In this document: positions 45,663 to 54,339 of the stretch, in pieces
Layout: every line of letters begins with the position of its first letter
Numbering within the stretch: position 1 is the stretch's first letter
NCBI RefSeq assembly: GCF_028858535.1
Contig: NZ_JAPMOU010000002.1
Location: 186,001 to 250,000, forward strand
Length of the DNA stretch: 64,000 nt
DNA from: Spartinivicinus poritis
GTDB taxonomy: Bacteria; Pseudomonadota; Gammaproteobacteria; Pseudomonadales; Zooshikellaceae
Direction: 5' to 3'
The notes under the pieces: model-generated
What the model was told of the DNA's origin: nothing
The model's input: only the letters and a program-made list of their open reading frames with translations
Databases searched by the model: none
Translations under genes and position numbers: made by a program

Positions 45663-46267
45663 GATTTACCTAATACTCACTCGCAAGGGTATACCAGTTT
45701 AGTCATGACATTTCATCAGCAAAATAGTTATGTGTAAATTTTTAGTAAATAAGCTGAACGACTGGTCAATGACACTAATGAAACAGTTGCTTTTTAAGCA
45801 TATGAACGCTGATTTACCTTGCTTCAGGCTAATAGATGATTTTCATTTATTCTACAATTAGGAGTACTTAAGAATTAACTTAAGCATCTCTTAGTAATGT
45901 CTTACACACTTGATGCTATCAGAAAAGTTATTCCAGTATTTGTTGTATACGGGCTATTTTTTTTAACTTTATCATTGGTCTTACAATGGGTTTGCACGGT
46001 TACTTTGTGCAAACTATGACTTATACACTTTGTGATTTATAGTACATCAAAATCAAATGTGTATTTAAATTTTCGAGAGAGAAGAACAGTTTTCCAAAAA
46101 TTATGCCTAACTATGAGTATGTAATTTTTCTGGTATTAACTTGCAAGAACTGATTTCAAATGTAATTCATAGCATCAATAAGACATAAATTATAAAAGGT
46201 ACATACTCACAGCAAAGGCTATACGAAACTCAAAGTCATGATAATAAAAAAATAATATCTGCTGCGG
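45663..46267. other. 605-bp AT-rich gap
   Basis: Promoter side of the decarboxylase gene. A 40-codon plus-strand frame (45897-46019) codes for a hydrophobic peptide with one TM span, but its ribosome site is poor, so it is not called. TTTGCAC/GTGCAAA at about 45991-46013 forms a hairpin. A short stretch near 45688-45695 (GGGTATAC) recalls the TATACCC repeat end, too short to claim. Confidence 0.45.
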
Positions 46268-46642
46268 TTAATGCCTCTTGCGGCCAACGTTTTGCTGCTG
46301 CATGTTCAAGATAGTTTCATTTTTAATGCGCTCCAACTCTGGGTTAGCCGGTTTGCTATCATCTCGAATGAGATACACTTTCTTAGGCAACCCTAACGTA
46401 GGGTCCCAGTTTTTACTTCCCTGTTTATGTAGTGGCTTTAATTTTTCTTCCTCAACCAAACAGGCTAAAACATTAAAAAGTTGCTTGGCTAATTTTATAT
46501 CATCACCAAATACACCTAGATTTTGTCGGGACTGTTTAATAGGCTGGTAGAGTGCTTTTTCAACGTAAATAGTTTTATTTTTCGATTCAGCGAAAATGGC
46601 CAGTATTTGTTGTTTAATGGCCTGCTCGACGGATTGATCCAT
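46268..46642 (-). CDS. 124-residue hypothetical protein
   Basis: Soluble, Lys/Gln-rich protein, not recognised. Helical N-terminal half (VEQAIKQQILAIFAESKNKT), then a possible winged-helix-like segment (KLAKQLFNVLACLVEEEKLKPL) and a basic C-terminus ending GRKRH. The start ATG at 46642 is preceded by AAAAAGGAATGCGG, an adequate ribosome site. It is 386 bp downstream of the condensin ATPase gene on the same strand, so it could be a distal operon member, but a repeat-filled gap separates them. It has no nuclease or Toprim motif. Confidence 0.6.
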   Translation of the reverse strand: MDQSVEQAIKQQILAIFAESKNKTIYVEKALYQPIKQSRQNLGVFGDDIKLAKQLFNVLACLVEEEKLKPLHKQGSKNWDPTLGLPKKVYLIRDDSKPANPELERIKNETILNMQQQNVGRKRH

Positions 46643-47028
46643 TGGTTACCGCATTCCTTTTTAAAAATTATCTTTTAATTCGCTCTCAGGTTGTCGTAAA
46701 AGTTCGTGGATATGGGGTAACAGGGTGATCTATCTTCTGTTTCCCATATCAGATACTGGGTTTATTTACACAACCCTTTCAAGGGGAGATATTAACTTTG
46801 AGTAGGTTTCCAAAAATCCCCCTCAATCCCCCTTTTTCAAAGGGGGAAGTTGGATTCCTCTCCACCTACGCTGTTCAGCTGGGGTTGGATGAACGATCCA
46901 GAACCTTATGAGGCATGGATGCCGATTAGAGCAGTGACCATCAAGGATGATGGGAATGCAGTTTATGCAAGGAGCATTCAACTGCCTGCGTGTTCTGTAT
47001 CGTTTATGCAGCTCCTTTTTCCTTATAT
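46643..47028. repeat. gap with CCCATATC repeats and C-rich hairpin
   Basis: GATATGGGGTAACAGGGT (46709-46726) and TTCCCATATCAGATAC (46741-46756) repeat sequences in the hypD-hypE gap. At about 46828-46854 TCCCCCTCAATCCCCC is followed by a CCCCC...GGGGG hairpin, a common type of intergenic repeat. A 60-codon frame here is a chance frame. This region may end the condensin transcript. Confidence 0.6.
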
Positions 47029-50000
47029 TTAAGCTGTTTCCACATGTTGCTCTATCACTTCCAACAACACATAAGGCGTGTTATCAACCTGCAACTGCCG
47101 GGCAGTTTTTCTAATTGCAACCCGGTGTTCGAAAATACTTAACGACTCCCGGTCATTAATTCCCGTTAAATACACACATTGAATCCCCATTGAGCGTGCT
47201 ACTTTCAACTGAGCATCCAAAAAATCTGAGCGGTTACATACCCCTAGCGGATTATCAGCGATTAAGAAAGCAGGGATTCGTTCATCAGCACGATGACGCC
47301 GCTTTTGCCGCATTGCTGTTAATAAAGAATACAACAGTACCGCTGTAGTTAAAGCCTCACCACCTGACCCTAAGTCTTTACCTACCGGCTCATAATGGCG
47401 CCCAGTATCATCACATTTCAATAGATGGATACCGAATTTATCTTTAGCCATAGAAGCACGCAATAATCGATAAAGTAACTCAGCGCCTAATACATTACCC
47501 GCCGTAGGATTGACTTCAGGTAGGCGGCCATGTTCAATTAACTCTTCAAACCACCGCTCAATACTACTATGGAATACATCATAATTTTTGTTGAAATCTA
47601 ATCGTGAACCTGCTTTCAATATGGGTTTACCCCCATAAATATACACATCTTCAGGAATAATCACCTTGGCCGCAGCCTGTAACTTTTGGTGATATTCCTT
47701 AGTATGTTGTAGCAAGGTGCCCACTAACGCTTTAACAAATTGTTCTGAGCGAGATAAATCCCCTTCAATATTCAAGGCAATTTGCTCAGCTTTATCTAAC
47801 AGCTCTTCGCATTGATTGCCTAGAGAATTGGCGTCATGACGGGCTAACTCATCAACAATGGCCGGCAACTGTTGTTTGAGCTTTTCATCCTGTAATTTTG
47901 TCTGTAATTGCTCAAATGCATTACCCAGCTTATCACGACAATGCTTGACATAGTCTTCACGATTTTTTTGATTTTTAGCCAATTGTTTAACCAGCTCAGC
48001 CATGGTTTCTGCATTAGCTGCAGCTGATTCTGCATAAATCAAATCTGGCCATTCCGCTCTAGGAGACTCTTCATCCCATAACGGCTCATAGGCACTCACC
48101 GTCGCTTTAGCGACAGATAAGGTATTGGATAACTGTTGTATTTCAGCCAAACGTTTTTCAAACGGTGGTATTTGTTCACCTAAAATGTCGTAATTTTCTC
48201 GATTACTTTCTTCTTCATGGCGGAACCGATGTAACAATACATCCAGATCTTCGGCCAAAATTTCTTCTGAAGTAATACTCGGGGTTATTTTATTTTTTGC
48301 CTTAGCTCTTAACTGTTTTTGGCAACGTTTCAGGTCTTCCTCTTTTTTCTCTTTATTCGCTTTTTGTTCTGCTGCCTGTTCAATCAATGTTTCTAATTGT
48401 TTTGCCAACTGCTCTAACTGGTCATGACGATTGAGTTTACTTTGTGCCGCCCATTGCTCTGCTAATTGCTGATCAAACTGATGCTTATCTTGATAGTTTG
48501 CGAAGTCTGTTTTCGCTTCCTGTTTCGCCTTAGTTAATTCATTTAATTCGTTATTTAACGCCGTAATACCTAGCTCAGTAACTAACTGTCGTTGAGTTTC
48601 CTGAGCTTGATCATGCAATTGGCGTAATACACTGATGTCATGTTGTAATGCTTCTTGCTGATCTGGCTTGGATAAAGCGAGTTCTTCACTGATAGGTACA
48701 TCATTTGCTAGTTGATCCAGGCGCTTTAACTCTGTTTGCTTAACCGACTGCTGCCCGGTTAATTCAACCACTTGCTGTTGCATGGTTTCAATGGTTTCAC
48801 CCAGCTTATCCCACTCTTTATTTAAAACAATTTGCTGTTCTTGATGTTGCTGTAAAGCCTGTTGCCATTGAGCTAAATTTTTGTATTGAGTTAACCACTG
48901 AGTAATGGTGGTCAAATACTGTTGGTATTTATGTAACTGTTGTTGATACTGTTGTGCTTGCTGGGCAGTTGATTCTTGATCAGTAATCGTTTTTTCTCGT
49001 TGTTCCTTCAACACTTCTAACTGTTGCTGTAAGTGCTCAACGGTTTGGGTTTGACTTATCACTCGCTCATGCGCTGCCGCTACTGCTACTGTATCTGGAA
49101 ATAGACTACGATAGTGGTTGAGTTGTTGCAGGGCGGCTTGCCAATGGACTAATTGCTGATTAATTGTGGCTGCTTCCGATATATTGGTTTGCAGTTGCTC
49201 ATTTAGTCGGCTTTTTAACTGATTAATGTATTGTTCGCTGTAAATATTCGGGTCATTAGGGGTAACCACATAGTGTTCTGTCGCCTTAACCTCTGACAAC
49301 CCTGTACAAGGTAGTGAAATAATAATGGGGCGGTTTAACCAATCGGGAATTTCCAACTGTTTTATTTTATCGATAATGTCCTGGTTAGCTGCAAAAATAC
49401 CCGTAAACCGGCCAGGATCTCGCTGTAAAAACGCCGCTACCTGGTCTGGATCATCCTTGTAATAACTGGTTAAATAGTCTGGATATGCTTTTAACTGAAC
49501 AGGCGTAAATCCATGTTCATCATAAAAATACTGCAAAAGCTGTTGCGTTTGTGAATCAACCGCTAACGACTTTAACTGTTCCCATTGTTTGAGCTCACTT
49601 TCCAATCGCCAGCGCGCTTCCTTTAATTCATCTATAGACTGGTGACGTCGATTAATCACCTCTTCCACTTTGCCCGTCAGTTCAGCACTAGTCGGTTCAA
49701 AGTGATGGTTACCCGTTAACGTAATAAGCTGCTCATTAGCTAACAATTGTTCTCGCAATTGTTCTGCTTGCTGCTGTTGCTGCTCTAATTGAGCAAGCAA
49801 TTGCTCGGCTGCGGCCAGTTTTTGTTGTAACGGCAGCTGCTCGTTATCCTGCTTGCGTCGGGTTTGCTCTAGCTGATCTATTTTTAAACGATAATTTTCT
49901 AATTGTTCTTCTGTTTGTGCGACCAGTTCTGCCAGGCGATCTTGCGCCTGTGCAGGTGTTTCATTATTTTCAAGTGGTAAGGTTTGCTGGCTATTTTGAG

Positions 50001-51414
50001 CACTTTCCAGTTGAGTTATCAACCGAGTAATGGCTGCATTGTTTTGATCCTGCTGTTGGCGAGTGCTGTGTTGCTGTTGTTTTTGCTTATCAAGCTGCTG
50101 ACTATACTGCTGCTGTCGGCTATTCAGGTTTTGTAAATCGGTTTGCAGCTGCTCCCGCTCATGGGTTATGCGCAAATGATATTGACAAGCCCGTCGGTTG
50201 ATTTCCTCCCTCACCGGTGAAAGCTGATTATCCGCTTGCCGCAATGCTTGGAGTTTGGTTTGCTCTTTACTGGTTAATGCCTGAATTGAGGCAATATAAT
50301 CCGCTGCATTAATTGCTTCCCTTTCTCCAATCACTGTTGCTTTTTGCTGTTCTTTAGCCTTCAACTGTTGGGTAATCGCATCATATTTCTGCTGCAACTG
50401 CGCCTCTTGAACAACCAGCTTATTTACGCTTGCTACTTCAGATTTATGCAATGCCTGTTGTTGTTCTTGCTTGAGCGTATTCAGCTGCTCAGAGGCTTGT
50501 TGACATTTTTCATCATTTTTTGCATAGGCTTTATTCAGTAAAAAGGCCGCCTCCGCTAATTGTGCCTGATTAGTATCAGCTTCATTTTTAGCCTGACGCC
50601 ACTCAGCCGCTTTTTGATCAAAATCCTGCAACTGTTGCTGAATTTTTCTAACCGCAGTTAATTGCCGTTGTTTAACCGGGCGATCTTGCATTTTGGTAAT
50701 GGATTGCTCTGTATTGGCTCGCAACTCTTGTGCTGCTTCCATATCTGCCACACAACCCAAGAAAAAGCTGATAAATTCCGCTTCAGTTTTAAACTTAAAG
50801 GCATCCTTTATGCCCCCTTCACTACGGGCAAAATCCACCTGACGGTTCATTAACCAAGGGTCTAGCCCCAGGTTTTCTAATTTTTCTTCCCACTCTTTTT
50901 GTGACTGGGTTTGTTGCACCCGTGGGCTTAAAAATTCCCGTACGGCTGTATAAGGCTGATCTTGCGCCAGCAGTTCATCCCATTGTTGCTTAAGTTGATC
51001 AAATAAATCTGGCTGATTGGCAATAAAAAAATAACGATCGACACGATCTGTCGCACTTTTATGGCGAAATAACAATTGCCCTAATACAATGTGTTCTTCA
51101 GGCTCTGCTTCAAATAAATTACTTTCACCTGTTGTCACCAAATCAACTGCCACCACCGCAGGGCGACCAGGAATTAAATACTGCTCCATGGTTTTATCAC
51201 CACTGGATTGCAGATACTGAACAAAGCGACGTTTTTCCGGGCAAAAAACCCCTAATAAAAAGGATAATAACGTCGTTTTACAGGTACCATTGGCGGCAAA
51301 TAACACACCGTGGTCAGGCCGCTCACCTTCCTTAAAAATAGGGAAATAACCATTTTTTAAAATATTACTGCCTGCCACAATATCACTGACAAAGAATTTA
51401 CACAGCCGATACAC
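47029..51414 (-). CDS. MukB/MksB/JetC-like SMC ATPase
   Basis: 1461-residue SMC-like ATPase, close to MukB in length (about 1486). The head begins YRLCKFFVSDIVAG, with a P-loop at residues 40-48 reading AANGTCKTT. Cys45 and Ala40 replace glycines of the usual GxNGxGK(S/T). Two very long Gln-rich coiled coils (~250-600 and ~770-1150) flank a hinge-like region with HFEPTSAELTGKVEEV and DPGRFTGIFAANQDI. The C-terminal head has the signature GSGGEALTTAVLLY and Walker B FLIADNPLG, with Asn after the Asp. Start is GTG, one base after the MukE-like stop. Condensin role or plasmid defence is likely; which one is unclear. Confidence 0.88.
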   Translation of the reverse strand: MYRLCKFFVSDIVAGSNILKNGYFPIFKEGERPDHGVLFAANGTCKTTLLSFLLGVFCPEKRRFVQYLQSSGDKTMEQYLIPGRPAVVAVDLVTTGESNLFEAEPEEHIVLGQLLFRHKSATDRVDRYFFIANQPDLFDQLKQQWDELLAQDQPYTAVREFLSPRVQQTQSQKEWEEKLENLGLDPWLMNRQVDFARSEGGIKDAFKFKTEAEFISFFLGCVADMEAAQELRANTEQSITKMQDRPVKQRQLTAVRKIQQQLQDFDQKAAEWRQAKNEADTNQAQLAEAAFLLNKAYAKNDEKCQQASEQLNTLKQEQQQALHKSEVASVNKLVVQEAQLQQKYDAITQQLKAKEQQKATVIGEREAINAADYIASIQALTSKEQTKLQALRQADNQLSPVREEINRRACQYHLRITHEREQLQTDLQNLNSRQQQYSQQLDKQKQQQHSTRQQQDQNNAAITRLITQLESAQNSQQTLPLENNETPAQAQDRLAELVAQTEEQLENYRLKIDQLEQTRRKQDNEQLPLQQKLAAAEQLLAQLEQQQQQAEQLREQLLANEQLITLTGNHHFEPTSAELTGKVEEVINRRHQSIDELKEARWRLESELKQWEQLKSLAVDSQTQQLLQYFYDEHGFTPVQLKAYPDYLTSYYKDDPDQVAAFLQRDPGRFTGIFAANQDIIDKIKQLEIPDWLNRPIIISLPCTGLSEVKATEHYVVTPNDPNIYSEQYINQLKSRLNEQLQTNISEAATINQQLVHWQAALQQLNHYRSLFPDTVAVAAAHERVISQTQTVEHLQQQLEVLKEQREKTITDQESTAQQAQQYQQQLHKYQQYLTTITQWLTQYKNLAQWQQALQQHQEQQIVLNKEWDKLGETIETMQQQVVELTGQQSVKQTELKRLDQLANDVPISEELALSKPDQQEALQHDISVLRQLHDQAQETQRQLVTELGITALNNELNELTKAKQEAKTDFANYQDKHQFDQQLAEQWAAQSKLNRHDQLEQLAKQLETLIEQAAEQKANKEKKEEDLKRCQKQLRAKAKNKITPSITSEEILAEDLDVLLHRFRHEEESNRENYDILGEQIPPFEKRLAEIQQLSNTLSVAKATVSAYEPLWDEESPRAEWPDLIYAESAAANAETMAELVKQLAKNQKNREDYVKHCRDKLGNAFEQLQTKLQDEKLKQQLPAIVDELARHDANSLGNQCEELLDKAEQIALNIEGDLSRSEQFVKALVGTLLQHTKEYHQKLQAAAKVIIPEDVYIYGGKPILKAGSRLDFNKNYDVFHSSIERWFEELIEHGRLPEVNPTAGNVLGAELLYRLLRASMAKDKFGIHLLKCDDTGRHYEPVGKDLGSGGEALTTAVLLYSLLTAMRQKRRHRADERIPAFLIADNPLGVCNRSDFLDAQLKVARSMGIQCVYLTGINDRESLSIFEHRVAIRKTARQLQVDNTPYVLLEVIEQHVETA

Positions 51415-51415
51415 C

Positions 51416-52246
51416 TTAGTTCACCTCTGTCTCTGGTTGTTCAGTTAATTGTGGAGATTCAGGCTCTTCGTCGGGCGCTGTTGCTGATGTTTTCAGCTGT
51501 GGGTCTTGCCCAGTTGCTACATTTCGAAAACTATGAAATGCATAAACAGCCGCTTGGCGTAATGCCGCTTGATAAGCTGGGGTGGGCCGATATTCAATGG
51601 CTTCTTCCTGATGATCCTCAAATGCCAGCAAATAATCGGTACTGACCAAATGTTCTAACACACGATTAATCAAAGCCAGCCAGCTGGCCCCTGCCCCTGC
51701 ACGCTTACTGTCGGGGTTTTCTTCAGGTAATTCACGTATCCGCTGGGCAGCGGTCCGCACTTGCGGATCGAGAATATCATCTTCAGCAGGTAGCTTTTGT
51801 TCCTGGTCAGCAAACCGGCGGAGCACTTGAATAATGTCGTCCACCATCACGACCCCTAAATCTTCAACAGGGGCATCCAGGTCGGTTTCGTTAGGAAATA
51901 GCGCGGTGGCAATGGCGCAGTGCACACATAATAAATCAGCGGCTTTATTATCACTACGAGCTAGCATTTTGCCGTAGTCGGTTAATGTCGTAGCAAAAAA
52001 ACTATTGGCATGGCGGGCTGACAAGCGTAAACCATCATTGGTAATGGTTAAAATTTGCAATTCCATCGCTTTTAAGCCAGCTTCCACCAACTGTTGAAAA
52101 GGTTCACTGGAGCGAAATTTCTGCAGCAATTCAGTCATTTCTTCCATATATTGACTCAATGCTCGTCTATTGCCATTGCTGTAAATCAGGCTTAAATAAA
52201 TCAGTCGGTTGGCTTGATGAAAGCTTTCTTCGTCAAAGTATGTCAT
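51416..52246 (-). CDS. MukE/MksE/JetB-like condensin subunit
   Basis: 276-residue soluble protein with winged-helix-like segments (FHQANRLIYLSLIYSNGNRR at the start; SWLALINRVLEHLVSTDYLLAFED near 190) and an acidic Pro/Glu-rich tail. In size and position it is the KITE subunit that sits on the kleisin between the MukF-like and SMC genes. Identity rests on gene order (F-E-B) more than on motifs. It lies 17 bp after the MukF-like stop and one base before the ATPase start, so all three are coupled. Confidence 0.8.
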   Translation of the reverse strand: MTYFDEESFHQANRLIYLSLIYSNGNRRALSQYMEEMTELLQKFRSSEPFQQLVEAGLKAMELQILTITNDGLRLSARHANSFFATTLTDYGKMLARSDNKAADLLCVHCAIATALFPNETDLDAPVEDLGVVMVDDIIQVLRRFADQEQKLPAEDDILDPQVRTAAQRIRELPEENPDSKRAGAGASWLALINRVLEHLVSTDYLLAFEDHQEEAIEYRPTPAYQAALRQAAVYAFHSFRNVATGQDPQLKTSATAPDEEPESPQLTEQPETEVN

Positions 52247-52263
52247 GGAACTGTCCTAAAAAC

Positions 52264-53814
52264 TTAAGCCTGGTCAGTAGCGATTGCAAGAGAGCTAGGA
52301 TGGGTGCTGCTCAACAACAGCTCATGACCACGATATAAACGACCATCAGGCAACAGCAGCCTTACATGCTGATCAGCTTGAGGCTCTATTTGCAGGTGGT
52401 ATTTTTCTGCCAGCCGGTGATCGACGACACATTGAAAAACCTGCATAGCCATAGCAATTGGCAGTAATGACTGGAGTTCATCTGTTAAAGGAGTAGGTGG
52501 TGCCGCGGCTTGGGTGAGTAGTTGGCTTAATAACACTGGCTCACCGGCCACAGTATTAAATAATAGCTTGAGTGCTTCGCCCATTAGCGCATCGTTCAGC
52601 TCTGGCTGGAAATACTCAATTAGCTCAGCTGCTGCTTCTTCCACTTGCTGATAGATGTCACCTGATGCATTTTGCCGCTCCAGCGCCCGATCAATAGCAT
52701 CAATCATTGACCCAGGATCAAATAAAGGTTGACGTAGAGGAGGATCAAATCGGGCAATAAACTCGACCCCAACAGCTGCTGCCTGTGCTTCCGGAGTAGC
52801 AAACAGCCGTCGGGTAATAGTATCCATAGCAGGCATGATTCCGATGGAACGGCGCCGGAACAGTTTATGGCTATGATCACTAAAGTCATCTGGCAATTTT
52901 TGTAGTTGATTGACCAGCTTCATTTGCTGGATATTTAATTGCTCCAGATTTTCTGCCAGTTGTTGAAGCTTATAACGAAGCTCCTCCTCATCGCTGTTTT
53001 TATCCAGGTTATCCAACACTAAGTGATGTAACCGGCCACTTTCCTGCTGAATCTGAGTAGCTTGATCAGCGCCTTCATCAGCGAGCTGATGAATATGCCG
53101 AAAATCCACGGCTTGAATATTGCGCTCAATACTCCGACGAACATCACGTACTTCATTCGCCTTACGTAAACACTGCTTACGGTTTTGCTCCGTCGCTGTA
53201 AGGGCATCATCCACCTTACCCCGTTCAATAAGTAGCTTAATACGTAAGTTGCCGATGGCTGCAGCATCTAAAGCACTGCTTTCATGAAGCCCAAAGTAAG
53301 CTACATAGCCTTCATCAGTGAGGGCAAAAAACGACTCCTTGCCCTGCCCCGTATAAACCGCTTTAATCAGCCAGAATTTGCGGGTATGGAACTGATGTTG
53401 TGCACCATCATAAAAGCGATAAGAAAACGGCAGATAGCGATTATCTCGATTAACTAAGTGGTCAAACACTTTTCCTAGCAGGTGTTCCAGTGCATGGGGT
53501 TGCGCCTGAATCTGTTGTGCCTGGAGTTGAGCTTCAGCTAAAGGAAACAAGTGCTGTAAAATTTCAGTGCGGCTGGCCCCCACCTGATACTCGGTTAACT
53601 CTGCAATGATGTCTAGGGTGGCAAAAGCAAGCCACATTAAATCGACATGCTCCAGTAAGTTGGGCTCATTATCCAGCCCTACTTGCCGATAAATACGGGC
53701 GGGTAGCTCATAGATCGGTCGCATTATCAGGCTGGAACGAACCGCTTTGGTCACATCCGTTGCCAAGGTACGGCTGCTTGTGCCTTCCTCAAGAATTGTT
53801 TCAAATGCTGTCAC
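52264..53814 (-). CDS. MukF/MksF/JetA-like kleisin subunit
   Basis: 516-residue soluble protein. The N-terminal ~150 residues look like a winged-helix dimer domain (PIYELPARIYRQVG, LLEHVDLMWLAFATLDII). The middle (~215-330) is a long helical region (DDALTATEQNRKQCLRKANEV, then EELRYKLQQLAENLEQL), as in kleisins. The C-terminal domain ends near HVRLLLPDGRLYRGHELLL. First gene of the condensin operon, with a 100-bp upstream gap. Longer than E. coli MukF (440), nearer to MksF/JetA sizes. Family call by context and shape. Confidence 0.8.
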   Translation of the reverse strand: MTAFETILEEGTSSRTLATDVTKAVRSSLIMRPIYELPARIYRQVGLDNEPNLLEHVDLMWLAFATLDIIAELTEYQVGASRTEILQHLFPLAEAQLQAQQIQAQPHALEHLLGKVFDHLVNRDNRYLPFSYRFYDGAQHQFHTRKFWLIKAVYTGQGKESFFALTDEGYVAYFGLHESSALDAAAIGNLRIKLLIERGKVDDALTATEQNRKQCLRKANEVRDVRRSIERNIQAVDFRHIHQLADEGADQATQIQQESGRLHHLVLDNLDKNSDEEELRYKLQQLAENLEQLNIQQMKLVNQLQKLPDDFSDHSHKLFRRRSIGIMPAMDTITRRLFATPEAQAAAVGVEFIARFDPPLRQPLFDPGSMIDAIDRALERQNASGDIYQQVEEAAAELIEYFQPELNDALMGEALKLLFNTVAGEPVLLSQLLTQAAAPPTPLTDELQSLLPIAMAMQVFQCVVDHRLAEKYHLQIEPQADQHVRLLLPDGRLYRGHELLLSSTHPSSLAIATDQA

Positions 53815-53916
53815 ACTACGACGCCCTTAACCTTTCAATCAACCAGGGTCGTCTATTCTAGTGTGCTGCTGGCTAATGGCAACTTTTTTATAGGCAGGTA
53901 GTTAATAAGAGGTGCT

Positions 53917-54258
53917 TTATGAGCACTGTTGGTGGGTAATATATGACTCAATATCATCATAGATTTGTAATAAGTGATTGGCATGAAGCACTGACAATAA
54001 CCTTAAAAAATCACCAGTTACATTAACCAACGCCATATCTTTTCCTTTCTGCCGCTGTTTTTCTTGTAGATTCATTAGCCAGCGGAAACCTGTTACATCA
54101 ATATAGTCCGTTAAATGACAATCTAATACTACATCAGCTGCGCTGTCTGCTATATCTTGGCCTAAAAGACGAATCGTACTATTGTCAATACTGGAGGGCG
54201 CTTTAAAAATCCGTGCATTTAAATGGTTATAAGTCAGTAAGGGCATGATAGTGACCAT
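53917..54258 (-). CDS. STAS-domain anti-sigma-factor antagonist-like protein
   Basis: 113-residue single STAS domain: LLTYNHLNARIFKAPSSIDN at the start and DCHLTDYIDVTGFRWLMNLQEKQ around residue 55. In antagonists the phospho-acceptor is Ser in DSSG; here the position reads DVTG, so Thr may be used or the switch lost. No anti-sigma kinase is adjacent. It lies 100 bp upstream of the condensin operon on the same strand but with its own start region. Likely partner-switch signalling. Confidence 0.8.
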   Translation of the reverse strand: MVTIMPLLTYNHLNARIFKAPSSIDNSTIRLLGQDIADSAADVVLDCHLTDYIDVTGFRWLMNLQEKQRQKGKDMALVNVTGDFLRLLSVLHANHLLQIYDDIESYITHQQCS

Positions 54259-54339
54259 CCTTTTGCCATAACTTTCCTCTTGTATTAAATTATAGAAGAA
54301 TGTACAGCGGCTGATGTTAATTAAGTATGTTAATACTAT

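Noticed and set aside
45897-46019. 40-residue hydrophobic peptide frame on the plus strand
   Set aside because: One TM-like span, but weak ribosome site and no context; AT-rich DNA gives such frames by chance.
46268-47028. A JetD/MksG-type Toprim nuclease next to the condensin operon
   Set aside because: No frame of adequate length or Toprim motif is present on either strand.
46850-47032. 60-codon plus-strand frame downstream of the condensin genes
   Set aside because: No ribosome site, sits in repeat-rich DNA and reads as a chance frame.
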